The notes: a model not told the origin generated them from the letters alone. 64,000 bases of DNA from Paenibacillus_AM sp052180255 (GCF_052180255.1 NZ_CP197466.1:1116001-1180000), one strand, 5' to 3'. Counted from the first letter of the stretch, positions 52,932 through 62,244 are shown. A program made the numbers and translations.

Positions 52932-54466
52932 ATCATGGGAAAGTGTATCTCGTAGGGGCTGGCCCCGGAGATCCCAAACTCATCACGATTCGTGGACTTG
53001 AAGCGATTCAAAAGGCGGATGTCATCGTCTATGATCGATTAGCTTCTCCGCGCTTACTTAAGCATCGCAAAGCGGGATCCAACCTTATATTTGTCGGTAA
53101 ATTACCCAACAAACATATGATGAAACAAAATGAAATTAATCAGCTATTAGTTGATTTAGCGATAGAAGGTCATGTGGTTACACGTCTTAAAGGCGGTGAT
53201 CCTACTGTATTTGGTCGAGTTGGAGAAGAAGCGGAAACACTTGCTGATAATGGGATTGAATTTGAAATTATTCCTGGCGTCACATCTGCCATAGCAGTGC
53301 CTGCTTATGCAGGCATTCCGGTCACTTATCGAGATATGACCTCTTCCTTTGCTGTCGTAACGGGGCATGAATATCCTAATAAGACATATTCTAGGCTGGA
53401 ATGGGAACATTTAGCTAAAGCGGTTGGAACGATGGTTTTTTTAATGGGTGTTGCCAACTTGGAGCAGATCTGTACCAGACTGATCGAAGCTGGGAAACCA
53501 ACTGATATGCCAGTAGCGATTATTCGTTGGGGTACATGGATGGAGCAAAGAACGTTAGTAGGCACACTGGCGAACATCGTAGAAAAAGTTCGCGAGGCGG
53601 ATTTCCAGTCACCGGCAGTCATCATTATTGGGGATGTGGTTAGTCTTCGGGAGAAGCTTGCATGGTTTGAGAAAAAGCCGTTATTCGGGCAGCGGGTACT
53701 TGTTACACGTGCTAGAAGTCAAGCAAGTGAGCTAGCAGAAGCGATTGATGAGCTTGGCGGAGAAGCGATCGAGTTTCCCGTCATTTCCATTCAGGCACCG
53801 ACGAATTCTGAAGCGGTGACGAAATTGGATTCAGCACTTCGTGACCTACCGGCGTATGACTGGGTATTTTTCACAAGTGCAAATGGAGTAGAGTTCTTTT
53901 TCCGTCGTTTACGTGAAATAGGAATCGATATTCGCGTGCTCTCTGGGGCAAAAATTGCAGCTGTAGGTCCAAAGACAGCAGAAGCACTTCGTGAACGAGG
54001 CATCGTAGCTGACGTTCAGCCTGCGAAGTACCAAGCGGAGGATTTACTAGATTCTGTTCTTACTCAGCTTGAGTCAGGGCAGAAGGTTTTGCTTCCTACG
54101 AATCGGCTTGCACGTGACTTTTTACCTGAACAATTGCTTCAATTAGGTATTGAAGCGACAAAAGTCGAAGTCTATGAGAATGTACCTTGCACAGAAGATA
54201 GTGAGGAAGTCGTACGGCTTCTCCAAGAACGAGCAATTGGTGTTGTCACCTTTACAAGCTCTTCGACTGTGCGGAATTTGTTTGCAGCGCTTGCTGCTCA
54301 GGGATTCGAGCAACCGTTTCAGCTGTTGGAAGGCGTAACAGTGGCATGTATCGGTCCCAAAACAGCGGAAACGGCAAAGGAATATGGCCTTAATGTGACC
54401 GTACTTGCCGAAGAGGCTACGATTCAAGGGCTCTTAAATGCTCTTATCGCATCACGAAGGAACTAG
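52928..54466 (+). CDS. Fused uroporphyrinogen-III C-methyltransferase and uroporphyrinogen-III synthase
   Basis: A GTG overlapping the hemC stop (GTGA) follows GAGGGAGG. Of the 512 residues, 1-about 245 are a SUMT/CobA domain: VGAGPGDPKLIT, the SAM-binding RLKGGDPTVFGR and GVTSAIAVPAYAGIPVTYR. Residues about 255-505 are a HemD domain with the weakly conserved pattern VLVTRARSQASELA, WVFFTSANGV and VTFTSSSTVRNL. One polypeptide thus makes uroporphyrinogen III (for heme) and methylates it to precorrin-2 (for siroheme or B12). CobA-HemD fusions are known in Firmicutes. In B. subtilis hemD is separate. Confidence 0.93.
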   Translation: MNHGKVYLVGAGPGDPKLITIRGLEAIQKADVIVYDRLASPRLLKHRKAGSNLIFVGKLPNKHMMKQNEINQLLVDLAIEGHVVTRLKGGDPTVFGRVGEEAETLADNGIEFEIIPGVTSAIAVPAYAGIPVTYRDMTSSFAVVTGHEYPNKTYSRLEWEHLAKAVGTMVFLMGVANLEQICTRLIEAGKPTDMPVAIIRWGTWMEQRTLVGTLANIVEKVREADFQSPAVIIIGDVVSLREKLAWFEKKPLFGQRVLVTRARSQASELAEAIDELGGEAIEFPVISIQAPTNSEAVTKLDSALRDLPAYDWVFFTSANGVEFFFRRLREIGIDIRVLSGAKIAAVGPKTAEALRERGIVADVQPAKYQAEDLLDSVLTQLESGQKVLLPTNRLARDFLPEQLLQLGIEATKVEVYENVPCTEDSEEVVRLLQERAIGVVTFTSSSTVRNLFAALAAQGFEQPFQLLEGVTVACIGPKTAETAKEYGLNVTVLAEEATIQGLLNALIASRRN

Positions 54467-54488
54467 ATTAAGAGGGGAGATAAATACA

Positions 54489-55484
54489 ATGGCATTTCCT
54501 ATTGTACGTCATCGTCGCTTGCGCAGCTCAGCTGCTATGCGTAACTTGGTAAGAGAGACGACTCTTACGATCCATGACTTGATTCAACCTTTATTTGTAA
54601 CTTTTGGGTTAAATAAGAAAGAAGAAATTCCATCGATGCCGGGTGTGTATCATTTTTCATTGGATCGAATGGATGAAGAAGTTCATCAAATTGCAGAACT
54701 CGGTATTCAAGGTATTTTGTTATTCGGTGTACCGGATCATAAGGATGAAATAGGTACTTCTGCTTATGACGATCAAGGGATTGTCCAACAGGCAACTAAA
54801 CGCATCAAAGCGTTATATCCAGACATGCTAGTCATAGCGGACACTTGCTTGTGCCAGTTCACGAATACAGGGCATTGCGGTGTCATTCACCACGATCCAA
54901 CTACAGGACGTGCAGATGTGACGAATGATGAATCCCTAGCATTGCTTACACGCACAGCGGTTTCTCAGGCTCGTGCAGGTGCTGACATTATTGCACCTTC
55001 TAACATGATGGATGGATTCGTAGCCGCGATTCGTGAAGGTTTAGACGAAGCAGGTTTCTCCCATATTCCAATTATGTCCTACTCCGTAAAATACGCTTCT
55101 GCTTTCTACGGACCGTTTCGTGATGCCGCACATTCGGCACCACAATTCGGAGATCGCAAAACGTATCAAATGGACCCTGCGAATGCAAACGAAGCGCTTC
55201 GTGAGGCAGAGAGTGATGTAATTGAAGGTGCTGATTTCCTCATGGTGAAACCTGCCCTTGCTTACATGGATGTTATTCGCAGACTAAAGGAGAACTTTGA
55301 TCTGCCGGTTGTAGCTTATAATGTATCGGCTGAGTATTCGATGGTTAAAGCAGCAGCAGCAAATGGCTGGATCGATGAGCGTGCGATTGTACTGGAGACT
55401 TTGACCGGTTTCAAACGTGCAGGTGCAGATATTATCCTGACTTATTTTGCAAAAGATGCTGCAGCTTGGCTGCGTGAAAACTAA
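54489..55484 (+). CDS. hemB: Delta-aminolevulinic acid dehydratase (porphobilinogen synthase)
   Basis: ATG 54489 follows GAGGGGAG; the frame is open upstream inside hemD without a better start. The 331 residues show the zinc-site cluster DTCLCQFTNTGHCG (three Cys, so the zinc-dependent class), the first active-site Lys in SYSVKYASAFYGP and the Schiff-base Lys in FLMVKPALAYMD. It condenses two aminolevulinate molecules to porphobilinogen. A terminator-like hairpin and a new promoter follow, so hemB probably ends the first transcription unit, with readthrough possible. Confidence 0.96.
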   Translation: MAFPIVRHRRLRSSAAMRNLVRETTLTIHDLIQPLFVTFGLNKKEEIPSMPGVYHFSLDRMDEEVHQIAELGIQGILLFGVPDHKDEIGTSAYDDQGIVQQATKRIKALYPDMLVIADTCLCQFTNTGHCGVIHHDPTTGRADVTNDESLALLTRTAVSQARAGADIIAPSNMMDGFVAAIREGLDEAGFSHIPIMSYSVKYASAFYGPFRDAAHSAPQFGDRKTYQMDPANANEALREAESDVIEGADFLMVKPALAYMDVIRRLKENFDLPVVAYNVSAEYSMVKAAAANGWIDERAIVLETLTGFKRAGADIILTYFAKDAAAWLREN

Positions 55485-55525
55485 CATTTTATTAATCATA
55501 AATCATTATCCATATGTTGTGCCTG

Positions 55526-55560
55526 GAACCATGTTTCTCTAAAAGGAGCATGGTTCTTTG
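55526..55560 (+). terminator. Terminator-like hairpin after hemB
   Basis: GAACCATG (55526-55533) pairs with CATGGTTC (55549-55556); the following T run is short, so it may terminate only part of the transcripts. Confidence 0.55.
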
Positions 55561-55595
55561 TCATATATTTGTCGGAATATCTGGCAGCATCTTGG

Positions 55596-55624
55596 TTGTG
55601 ACACAGTAGGGTTTAGGGCATAAT
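55596..55624 (+). promoter_or_regulatory. Probable second promoter, upstream of hemE
   Basis: TTGTGA (55596-55601), a 17-base spacer and CATAAT (55619-55624). It lies 60 bases before hemE and after the hairpin that closes hemB, so hemE-hemH-hemY-hemL can be transcribed separately. Confidence 0.5.
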
Positions 55625-55683
55625 GAAGAAAGAAGTGAAAAAAGTTTCAAAGAGTAAAGAGTCTGTCTAGAAGAAGGTGCCTG

Positions 55684-56730
55684 ATGACTTACAACGATAA
55701 TTTTATACGTGCTTGCAGGAAACAAGAGATTGATACACTACCTGTGTGGTATATGAGACAAGCTGGAAGGTATGACCCTGATTATCGAAAAATCAAAGAG
55801 AAATATTCTTTGCTTGAAATATGTGCCCAACCTGAATTAGCTGCTGAGGTATCTTTGATGCCTGTTCAAAAGCTTGGGGTTGATGCTGCTATTTTATATT
55901 CGGATATTATGAATCCGGTTGCTTCACTAGGTGTGAAATTTGATATTGTTGCGAATGTCGGCCCTGTTATAGACAATCCAATTCGCAGTAAAGAGGATGT
56001 AGAACGTCTTCGACCGATTGATGTGGAGGGTGATTTAGGTCATGTCCTTGAAACAATTCGCATCTTAGATCGGGAACTTTCAGTGCCTTTGATTACCTTC
56101 GCTGGTGCACCGTTTACGATTGCATCTTATTTAATCGAAGGTCGTCCGTCTAAGAGTTATATTCGTACGAAAGAAATGATGTATGGAAATCCAACTGTAT
56201 GGTTTGCTCTAATGGATAAACTTGGCGAAATGGTGATCACATACTTACGCGCACAAATTGCAAACGGCGCAAAAGCAATACAATTATTTGACTCTTGGGT
56301 GGGTGCATTAAGACCTGCTGATTTTGAAAAATATGTGTTACCAACGATTACGAAAATTTTTGAGGGCATTGCAGATTTGCCGCAGCCAAAAATTTATTTC
56401 CCAGGCGTGGCATCTGGTGAATTGCTCCCTTGTTTACATCATATAAAAGCAGACGTTATTGGACTTGATTGGCGTGTTTCGATCCATGAAGGACGTCAAA
56501 GATTAGATAACCGATTTGCTGTTCAAGGCAACTTGGATCCTTATGTGTTAACTGCTCCAATGTCGGTCATTGAAGAGCATGCTAAACAAATTATCGATGA
56601 GGGTCTGAAGAAGCCAGGGTTTATTTTTAATCTAGGGCATGGTCTATTCCCTGAAGCATCGCTGGAAAAACTTCGTGAATTAACAAGCTATATTCATACG
56701 TATTCACGTTCTTGTATAGCTAAATCATGA
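55684..56730 (+). CDS. hemE: Uroporphyrinogen decarboxylase
   Basis: The ATG follows AGAAGGTG. The 348-residue protein has the signature PVWYMRQAGRYDPDYR (Arg pair for substrate carboxylates), the AILYSDIMNPV segment with the catalytic Asp, and LGHGLFPEA near the end. It removes four carboxyl groups from uroporphyrinogen III to give coproporphyrinogen III. hemH follows after 41 bases. In B. subtilis hemEHY forms a separate operon; here it is inserted between hemB and hemL. Confidence 0.96.
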   Translation: MTYNDNFIRACRKQEIDTLPVWYMRQAGRYDPDYRKIKEKYSLLEICAQPELAAEVSLMPVQKLGVDAAILYSDIMNPVASLGVKFDIVANVGPVIDNPIRSKEDVERLRPIDVEGDLGHVLETIRILDRELSVPLITFAGAPFTIASYLIEGRPSKSYIRTKEMMYGNPTVWFALMDKLGEMVITYLRAQIANGAKAIQLFDSWVGALRPADFEKYVLPTITKIFEGIADLPQPKIYFPGVASGELLPCLHHIKADVIGLDWRVSIHEGRQRLDNRFAVQGNLDPYVLTAPMSVIEEHAKQIIDEGLKKPGFIFNLGHGLFPEASLEKLRELTSYIHTYSRSCIAKS

Positions 56731-56771
56731 TCCAGATGGGCAATCTTCAAACTAGAAGGAAGTGAGAATAA

Positions 56772-57695
56772 ATGGAAAAAGAACATATTGGCGTACTTGT
56801 GATGTCCTATGGTACACCTGAAAGCATGGATCATATTGAGCAGTATTACACGCATATTCGCAGGGGTCATGCACCAACTGCAGAGCAGCTTGCGGAGCTC
56901 ACTGAGCGATATGAAGCTATTGTTGGCGGTGTATTCCCACTGCGTGAACATACGAACCAACAAGTTGCGGCGCTAGAGGAAATGTTGAATCTCGAACATC
57001 CAGACAAGCGTTTTACATGCTACCAAGGGCTTAAACATGCGTCACCTTTTATTGAAGATGGTATCGAGCAGATGGTGAAAGATGGGGTATCACGTGGAAT
57101 TGGTGTTATCTTAGCTCCTCATTATTCGACAATGAGTGTTGGTGCTTATATCAAGCGTGCGCAGGAGAAGGCTGATGAACAGGGGCTATCGATGTCTTTT
57201 GTTGAAAGTTATCATTTGCATCCCAAGCTTCTACAAGCGTTAACGGAACGTGTACGTACGAATCTAGCGTCTTTTGCAGATGAGCATGTACGTGTGTTAT
57301 TCACCGCGCATAGCCTACCAGAGAAAATCGTGGAGATGGGCGATCCGTACCCGAATCAGCTGCTTGAGACAGCTCGTGCTGTTGCGGATGCTGCGGGAGT
57401 TGCAGATTGGCAGTTTGCTTGGCAAAGTGCTGGACGTACTTCAGTCCCTTGGCTTGGCCCGGATATTCAAGATGTTCTGCATACGATTTCCCAAGAAGAA
57501 CAAATTCGTAATGTACTTGTTTGTCCAATCGGATTTGTATCGGATCATCTGGAAGTGTTATATGACCTTGATATTGAAAGCAAGCAAACAGCTGCTAGTC
57601 TAGGTATGAAACTTGAGCGTACGGCTTCTTTGAACTCGGACCCGCTCTATATGCAAACTTTAAGTGATGTTGTATACGCGAAGCTTAGCGAATAA
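56772..57695 (+). CDS. hemH: Coproporphyrin III ferrochelatase
   Basis: The ATG follows AGAAGGAAGTGAG. The 307-residue length and lack of a [2Fe-2S] tail fit the Firmicute CpfC/HemH type. Motifs: VMSYGTPE at the start, LAPHYSTMSVGAY, FTAHSLPEKIV with the metal-facing His, WQSAGRTSVPWLGPDI and GFVSDHLEVLYDLDIE with the second metal-binding His/Glu set. It inserts iron into coproporphyrin III in the coproporphyrin-dependent heme route. The hemY start lies 25 bases downstream. Confidence 0.95.
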   Translation: MEKEHIGVLVMSYGTPESMDHIEQYYTHIRRGHAPTAEQLAELTERYEAIVGGVFPLREHTNQQVAALEEMLNLEHPDKRFTCYQGLKHASPFIEDGIEQMVKDGVSRGIGVILAPHYSTMSVGAYIKRAQEKADEQGLSMSFVESYHLHPKLLQALTERVRTNLASFADEHVRVLFTAHSLPEKIVEMGDPYPNQLLETARAVADAAGVADWQFAWQSAGRTSVPWLGPDIQDVLHTISQEEQIRNVLVCPIGFVSDHLEVLYDLDIESKQTAASLGMKLERTASLNSDPLYMQTLSDVVYAKLSE

Positions 57696-57720
57696 GATTG
57701 CTCAGAAAGGTAAGATCCCT

Positions 57721-59166
57721 ATGGAACTTCAAACAAAGAAAATTGCAGTAATAGGTGGTGGCATTACCGGTTTAAGTGCAGCCTTTTATTTGCATAAACA
57801 GCTAGAAGAACAGGGGTTGGAAGCAGCAATCCAAGTGTATGAGGCATCGCCTCATTTTGGCGGTAAAATTCATACGCGCGAGCGTGAAGGTATTATTTTT
57901 GAAAAGGGACCTGATTCATTTTTATCTCGTAAGCTGCCAATCATAGAATTAACGAAGGATCTTGGCTTAGAGGGTGAATTGACGGGAACAAATCCAGATG
58001 CCAAGAAGACGTATATCTTACATCGCGGACGGTTACATCCGATGCCTGCTGGACTCGTACTCGGTATTCCGTCGAAAATATCTCCTTTTATAAGAACATC
58101 ATTAATTTCACCACTTGGTAAGCTTCGTGCATTGATGGATCTTATGCTTCCACGAAAAGAAGATTTAGCGGATGAATCACTAGGTGATTTTCTAGAACGG
58201 CGTCTTGGCAAGGAAGTGTTGGATCGGATTGCAGAACCGCTGCTTGCAGGCATATATGCAGGAGACACACATGAGCTTTCTTTACAAGCGACATTCCCGC
58301 AATTTGCAAGTATGGAGCTTAAATATCGGAGTTTAATTCTAGGTACCATGCGAGCTGGCTCATCACCTCAGCCTAATTTGCCAGGTTTGCCTCCTGCAGC
58401 AGGTAAATCGATCTTTATGACCTACCGTAAAGGTTTAAAGACGTTAGTAGATGGTCTGTTGTCTGCTTTAAAAGATCGTGCTGAATTAATGAATAACATC
58501 GCGGTGGATCGTATAGTAAAGCAAGTTGGACACGATAGTTATGAGCTGATGCTATCTGATGGCACAAAGGAACTCGTGCACTATGTCATTATCGCACTTC
58601 CTGCTTATCAAACTGCAAAGCTGCTTGCTGATATTGCGAGTGCAGATGTGCTTGAGAAATTAGAATATGTGTCTGTTGCGAATGTTGTTCTTGCTTTCAA
58701 ACGGGAAGAGCTCAATTATCATTTTGACGGCTCTGGATTTGTAATTCCGCGCAGTGAACGACGATTTATTACTGCATGTACGTTTACATCGGAAAAGTGG
58801 CTGCATACAGCACCGAAGGATAAAGTGTTGATTCGTTGTTATGTAGGGCGTTCCGGTGAGCAGGAATGGACGCAAATGACGGAGGAACAAATTGTAGCCC
58901 GTGTACGTCAAGATTTACAGGAAATTATGGGAATTGAAACGGAGCCATTATTTCATGAGGTCACGCCACTTCATCGTTCCATGCCGCAATATGGCGTTGG
59001 GCATTTAGACCGTATTGAAACGCTTCGAAATGACCTAAAACAAGTGATGCCTCATGTCTGGGCGACAGGCGCTTGCTTCCACGGTGTGGGCTTACCCGAT
59101 TGTGTAAGACAGGGTAGGGAAGCTGCTGCCTATATCGTTGGACATATGAAAGAGACAATGAAATAG
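57721..59166 (+). CDS. hemY: Coproporphyrinogen III oxidase (CgoX/HemY), FAD-dependent
   Basis: ATG 57721 follows AGAAAGGTAAG; an earlier frame start lies inside hemH without a ribosome binding site. The 481 residues begin with an FAD-binding motif (VIGGGITGLSAAF), continue with FGGKIHTREREG and FEKGPDSFL, and end with the flavin-contact segment ATGACFHGVGLPDC. Firmicute enzymes of this family oxidise coproporphyrinogen III to coproporphyrin III rather than protoporphyrinogen IX. With hemE and hemH adjacent and no hemN/hemQ in the window, the final decarboxylase (HemQ/ChdC) must be elsewhere. Confidence 0.94.
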   Translation: MELQTKKIAVIGGGITGLSAAFYLHKQLEEQGLEAAIQVYEASPHFGGKIHTREREGIIFEKGPDSFLSRKLPIIELTKDLGLEGELTGTNPDAKKTYILHRGRLHPMPAGLVLGIPSKISPFIRTSLISPLGKLRALMDLMLPRKEDLADESLGDFLERRLGKEVLDRIAEPLLAGIYAGDTHELSLQATFPQFASMELKYRSLILGTMRAGSSPQPNLPGLPPAAGKSIFMTYRKGLKTLVDGLLSALKDRAELMNNIAVDRIVKQVGHDSYELMLSDGTKELVHYVIIALPAYQTAKLLADIASADVLEKLEYVSVANVVLAFKREELNYHFDGSGFVIPRSERRFITACTFTSEKWLHTAPKDKVLIRCYVGRSGEQEWTQMTEEQIVARVRQDLQEIMGIETEPLFHEVTPLHRSMPQYGVGHLDRIETLRNDLKQVMPHVWATGACFHGVGLPDCVRQGREAAAYIVGHMKETMK

Positions 59167-59182
59167 GATGGGGGTTCGTTAA

Positions 59183-60487
59183 GTGACGAATACAACTAGA
59201 AAAGATACACGTTCTGCTGCAGCCTTTGCGGAAGCTAAACAATATATACCCGGAGGTGTTAACTCTCCTGTTCGGGCGTTTCGTTCTGTAGGCCTAACAC
59301 CGGTGTATATGGATCGCGGTCAAGGCTCCCGTGTGTACGACATTGACGGCAATACTTTCATTGATTATGTGTGCTCATGGGGTCCATTAATTATGGGTCA
59401 TGCACATCCTGAGGTTATTGCTGCAGTTACAGAAACTGCTGCAAAAGGGACGAGCTTTGGAGCGCCGACACTTATTGAAACTGAAATGGCGAAGCGGGTT
59501 ACAGAGCGTATTCCATCCATGGATATTGTGCGTATGGTCAATTCGGGAACAGAAGCTACGATGAGTGCAATTCGACTTGCTCGTGGTTATACGAAACGCA
59601 GCAAAATCTTGAAGTTCGAAGGTAGTTATCATGGTCATGCAGATGCCCTTCTCATTAAAGCTGGCTCTGGTGTTGCTACACTTGGATTACCGGATTCACC
59701 AGGTGTTCCTGAAAGTGTCGCTAGCAATACGATTACCGTACCTTATAATGATATTGCGTCAGTGGAGCTTGTATTTGAGCGCTTTGGCGAGGATATTGCT
59801 GCTGTCATTGTTGAACCAATCGCGGGTAACATGGGAGTGGTTCCTCCATTACTAGGTTTCTTGGAAGGATTACGTAATGTAACGAAAAAATTCGGCGCAT
59901 TACTTATTTTCGATGAAGTCATGACTGGATTCCGTGTTGGTTTACATTCCGCACAAGGACTATTCGGAATTGAACCTGACATCACTTGTTTAGGTAAAGT
60001 TATTGGTGGTGGCTTGCCTGTAGGGGCATATGGTGGTAAGCGTGAAATTATCGAGCAGATTGCACCAAGCGGCCCTATATATCAAGCCGGTACTTTATCA
60101 GGAAATCCATTGGCAATGGCTGCTGGTTACACAACACTTAAGTTGCTTGGTGAGCCAGGTGTTTATGAAGAATTGGAACGTAAGGGAGCTCGTCTTGAAG
60201 AAGGCTTTATACGCAATGCACAAGACCTTGGAATCCCATGTACGGTTAACCGTGTTGGTTCGATGGTATGTCCATTCTTTACGGATCAGCAAGTGATTAA
60301 CTATGACACAGCAAAACAATCCAATTTGGAAATGTTCAAAGCTTACTTTTCGAACATGCTAAACCTCGGTATTTCAATCGCTCCTTCGCAGTTCGAGGGA
60401 ATGTTCGTATCTGCTGCTCATACAGATGAAGATATTGAAATTACGATTACTGCCCAGCGACGTGCTTTGGAACAGCTTGCACGCTGA
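59183..60487 (+). CDS. hemL: Glutamate-1-semialdehyde 2,1-aminomutase
   Basis: A GTG start follows GGATGGGGG; 434 residues. Class III aminotransferase landmarks: GGVNSPVRAFRSVG near the N-terminus, the cofactor phosphate site NSGTEATMSAIRLAR, the cofactor-stacking LIFDEVMTGFRVG and the Schiff-base Lys in TCLGKVIGGGLPVGAYGG (given in parts: CLGKVIGGG, LPVGAYGG). It converts glutamate-1-semialdehyde to 5-aminolevulinate. It closes the hem cluster; spoVID lies further downstream as in B. subtilis, but with three genes in between here. Confidence 0.96.
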   Translation: MTNTTRKDTRSAAAFAEAKQYIPGGVNSPVRAFRSVGLTPVYMDRGQGSRVYDIDGNTFIDYVCSWGPLIMGHAHPEVIAAVTETAAKGTSFGAPTLIETEMAKRVTERIPSMDIVRMVNSGTEATMSAIRLARGYTKRSKILKFEGSYHGHADALLIKAGSGVATLGLPDSPGVPESVASNTITVPYNDIASVELVFERFGEDIAAVIVEPIAGNMGVVPPLLGFLEGLRNVTKKFGALLIFDEVMTGFRVGLHSAQGLFGIEPDITCLGKVIGGGLPVGAYGGKREIIEQIAPSGPIYQAGTLSGNPLAMAAGYTTLKLLGEPGVYEELERKGARLEEGFIRNAQDLGIPCTVNRVGSMVCPFFTDQQVINYDTAKQSNLEMFKAYFSNMLNLGISIAPSQFEGMFVSAAHTDEDIEITITAQRRALEQLAR

Positions 60488-60511
60488 TAAATGCTATAAA
60501 AGTAAAGTAAT

Positions 60512-60566
60512 AAATAAGAGCACGAATGGAGTTGGGATTGCCCTCACTCATTCGCGCTCTTATTTA
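60512..60566. terminator. Bidirectional terminator after hemL
   Basis: AAATAAGAGC (60512-60521) with GCTCTTATTT (60556-60565), extended by CGAATG/CATTCG with one mismatch between them. It separates hemL from the convergent minus-strand gene. Confidence 0.8.
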
Positions 60567-60622
60567 GATATGTATGATTATTGCGACTATTGTGATGACT
60601 TGGAATTTCCTATTTCGGAATT

Positions 60623-61924
60623 TCAGCCAGTTGGTGCTTGTGTCTCCGTAGAAGTTGGTGTTTCAGGATTCTTTGTAGGAGTCACATTTTTCGATGGTGG
60701 ACTTGAAGCAGGTGTTTCATTGGATGAATCGGTATTATTACCAGAGGGATCAGATCCCTCTGGCTTTTTAGTTGGGCTATTTGCTTTATTTGGACTTGGG
60801 TTAGTTGGATTTGGGTTAGTTGGGTTTTTCTTTGCTTTTTCTTGTTGTTCTTTAATGTAATCGGGGTGATCATAGCTACCGCCTGGATCGATGTGTGTTA
60901 ATCCATCCCAGACGCTATCTACTTTAATAGAGTCAGGATTATCGAACACCAAGAATCCAGATGGTAATCTGCGCTCACCATAACGGGAAGAAGGTTTCGT
61001 AATCAGCTCCCCTTTATATACAAGCTCAGAGGAAGCACCGCCATCTAAGAAACCAGCGTTAATGCAACCATCTTCTAGCAATAAATCTTGTACCTCACGA
61101 AGAGTTGCGCCTACGCTATGTGATTGACGTCCATCAATGACAATAAAGATGACTGTTCCATCTGCTCGTTGCCCGATAGCAGTACGAGGAGCACGTCCCC
61201 AGCCGCCATCCCCTTTAGTAATCAACGGATTACCGTTAGCAATGACACGCGGATAGAAGGATACGGCTTCTGTCACTCCTAATTTGCGTAATTCATTTGC
61301 GGAATATTTACCGATAATAAGTGTACCTTCTTTGGTAAATCCTACGATATGTTGACCGACATCATCACCCGTATCAGTAAACAATAATTTACCACCAGAC
61401 ATGATCGCTCCAATTGCAGCAAATCCATTACCTAGACCTTCGGGATCATCGAATCCGCCGCCGTTGACACCGGCAATGGCCCCAGTACGTTGTACCATCG
61501 AAGTAATACGTTCACCTTCTCCTTGCTTATGTGGGACAACCACGCGAATGGCGTGTGGGTCATAGACGTACATTTTTTTACCAACCCAATTATCGCCTTT
61601 AATGTCCACTACCTCTGCAAGTTTACCTTGGTGATTCTTACGTGTAATTGCGGTTAAATCTTGTTTCTCTTCAGCGTTGTCATCGCTCATTCGTTGCATA
61701 GCAGCAACCATTGCATCACGTTTCTCACTGCCTACAAAGATCCATGCCCAATCACGGTGCTGGGTTGTAATTACGGTTTCGGCAAGAAACATACGAATTT
61801 TGCTACCTGGTGCAGTAAAATATAAGAATGATGACGAGAAAAATATAGCTAATGTAAACAGCAGCAATGATCTTTTGAACATGCTCCAGTTCCCAATGCC
61901 TCTTAATAAAGTACTTCTATTCAA
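60623..61924 (-). CDS. Secreted or membrane-anchored phosphodiester glycosidase family protein
   Basis: 433 residues. The start is a TTG (61924) about 11 bases after GGGAG; an ATG 14 codons in (61882) is the alternative. A membrane helix or signal (about 18-38) is followed by an NAGPA-type (phosphodiester glycosidase) domain at about 90-330 with its landmarks: AGVNGGGFDDPEG, RTAIGQRADG, VIDGRQ and AGFLDGGASSELVYKG (Asp-Gly-Gly typical). The last 90 residues are low-complexity Pro/Asn/Thr/Ser-rich, with PTNPNPTNPSPNK, a likely wall-spanning or glycosylated linker. The family cleaves or modifies sugar-1-phosphodiester bonds in cell-surface polymers; substrate unknown. Confidence 0.8.
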   Translation of the reverse strand: MNRSTLLRGIGNWSMFKRSLLLFTLAIFFSSSFLYFTAPGSKIRMFLAETVITTQHRDWAWIFVGSEKRDAMVAAMQRMSDDNAEEKQDLTAITRKNHQGKLAEVVDIKGDNWVGKKMYVYDPHAIRVVVPHKQGEGERITSMVQRTGAIAGVNGGGFDDPEGLGNGFAAIGAIMSGGKLLFTDTGDDVGQHIVGFTKEGTLIIGKYSANELRKLGVTEAVSFYPRVIANGNPLITKGDGGWGRAPRTAIGQRADGTVIFIVIDGRQSHSVGATLREVQDLLLEDGCINAGFLDGGASSELVYKGELITKPSSRYGERRLPSGFLVFDNPDSIKVDSVWDGLTHIDPGGSYDHPDYIKEQQEKAKKNPTNPNPTNPSPNKANSPTKKPEGSDPSGNNTDSSNETPASSPPSKNVTPTKNPETPTSTETQAPTG

Positions 61925-61940
61925 ATGTGCTCACACTCCC

Positions 61941-61966
61941 AAGATCCTCGCAGGATCTTTTTTATT
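61941..61966. terminator. Perfect hairpin at the head of the minus-strand gene
   Basis: AAGATCCT-cgc-AGGATCTT followed by TTTTATTT on the plus strand looks like a terminator for antisense or plus-strand transcripts. On the minus strand the same hairpin sits directly in front of GGGAG, the ribosome binding site of the glycosidase-family gene, so it could also affect its translation. Confidence 0.55.
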
Positions 61967-62124
61967 TATTTAATTAAACATATAATATAATAATCGATGA
62001 TGAGACATGTCGTATTTTGTAAAAAAACCAGACAAAAGCCCTTCCTATTCTATCACAGAAAAGGATGATAATATAATGGTAATTGTTAAAGTTTATAATC
62101 ATGTTTTGGAAATTAGGTGACAAT

Positions 62125-62244
62125 ATGTTCAGTAAACGATATTTTTTCTTCGGCTTTCCGTTTGAGTTGATTGTGTTATGTTTTGGTTTTGCATTGTTGT
62201 TCTTAGGCATTTTACTTTATATGTACATGGGGCGCAAGCGATGA
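62125..62244 (+). CDS. 39-residue single-pass membrane protein coupled to the pseudouridine synthase gene
   Basis: The ATG is preceded by AGGTGA at 5 bases. The product is MFSKRYFFFGFPFE, a hydrophobic helix of about 22 residues, and a basic end MYMGRKR. Its TGA (62242-62244) overlaps the ATG of the next gene (62241-62243) as ATGA. The basic end and membrane helix make a bona fide small membrane protein plausible. I recognise no family. The overlap suggests that translation of the pseudouridine synthase depends on it. Confidence 0.6.
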   Translation: MFSKRYFFFGFPFELIVLCFGFALLFLGILLYMYMGRKR

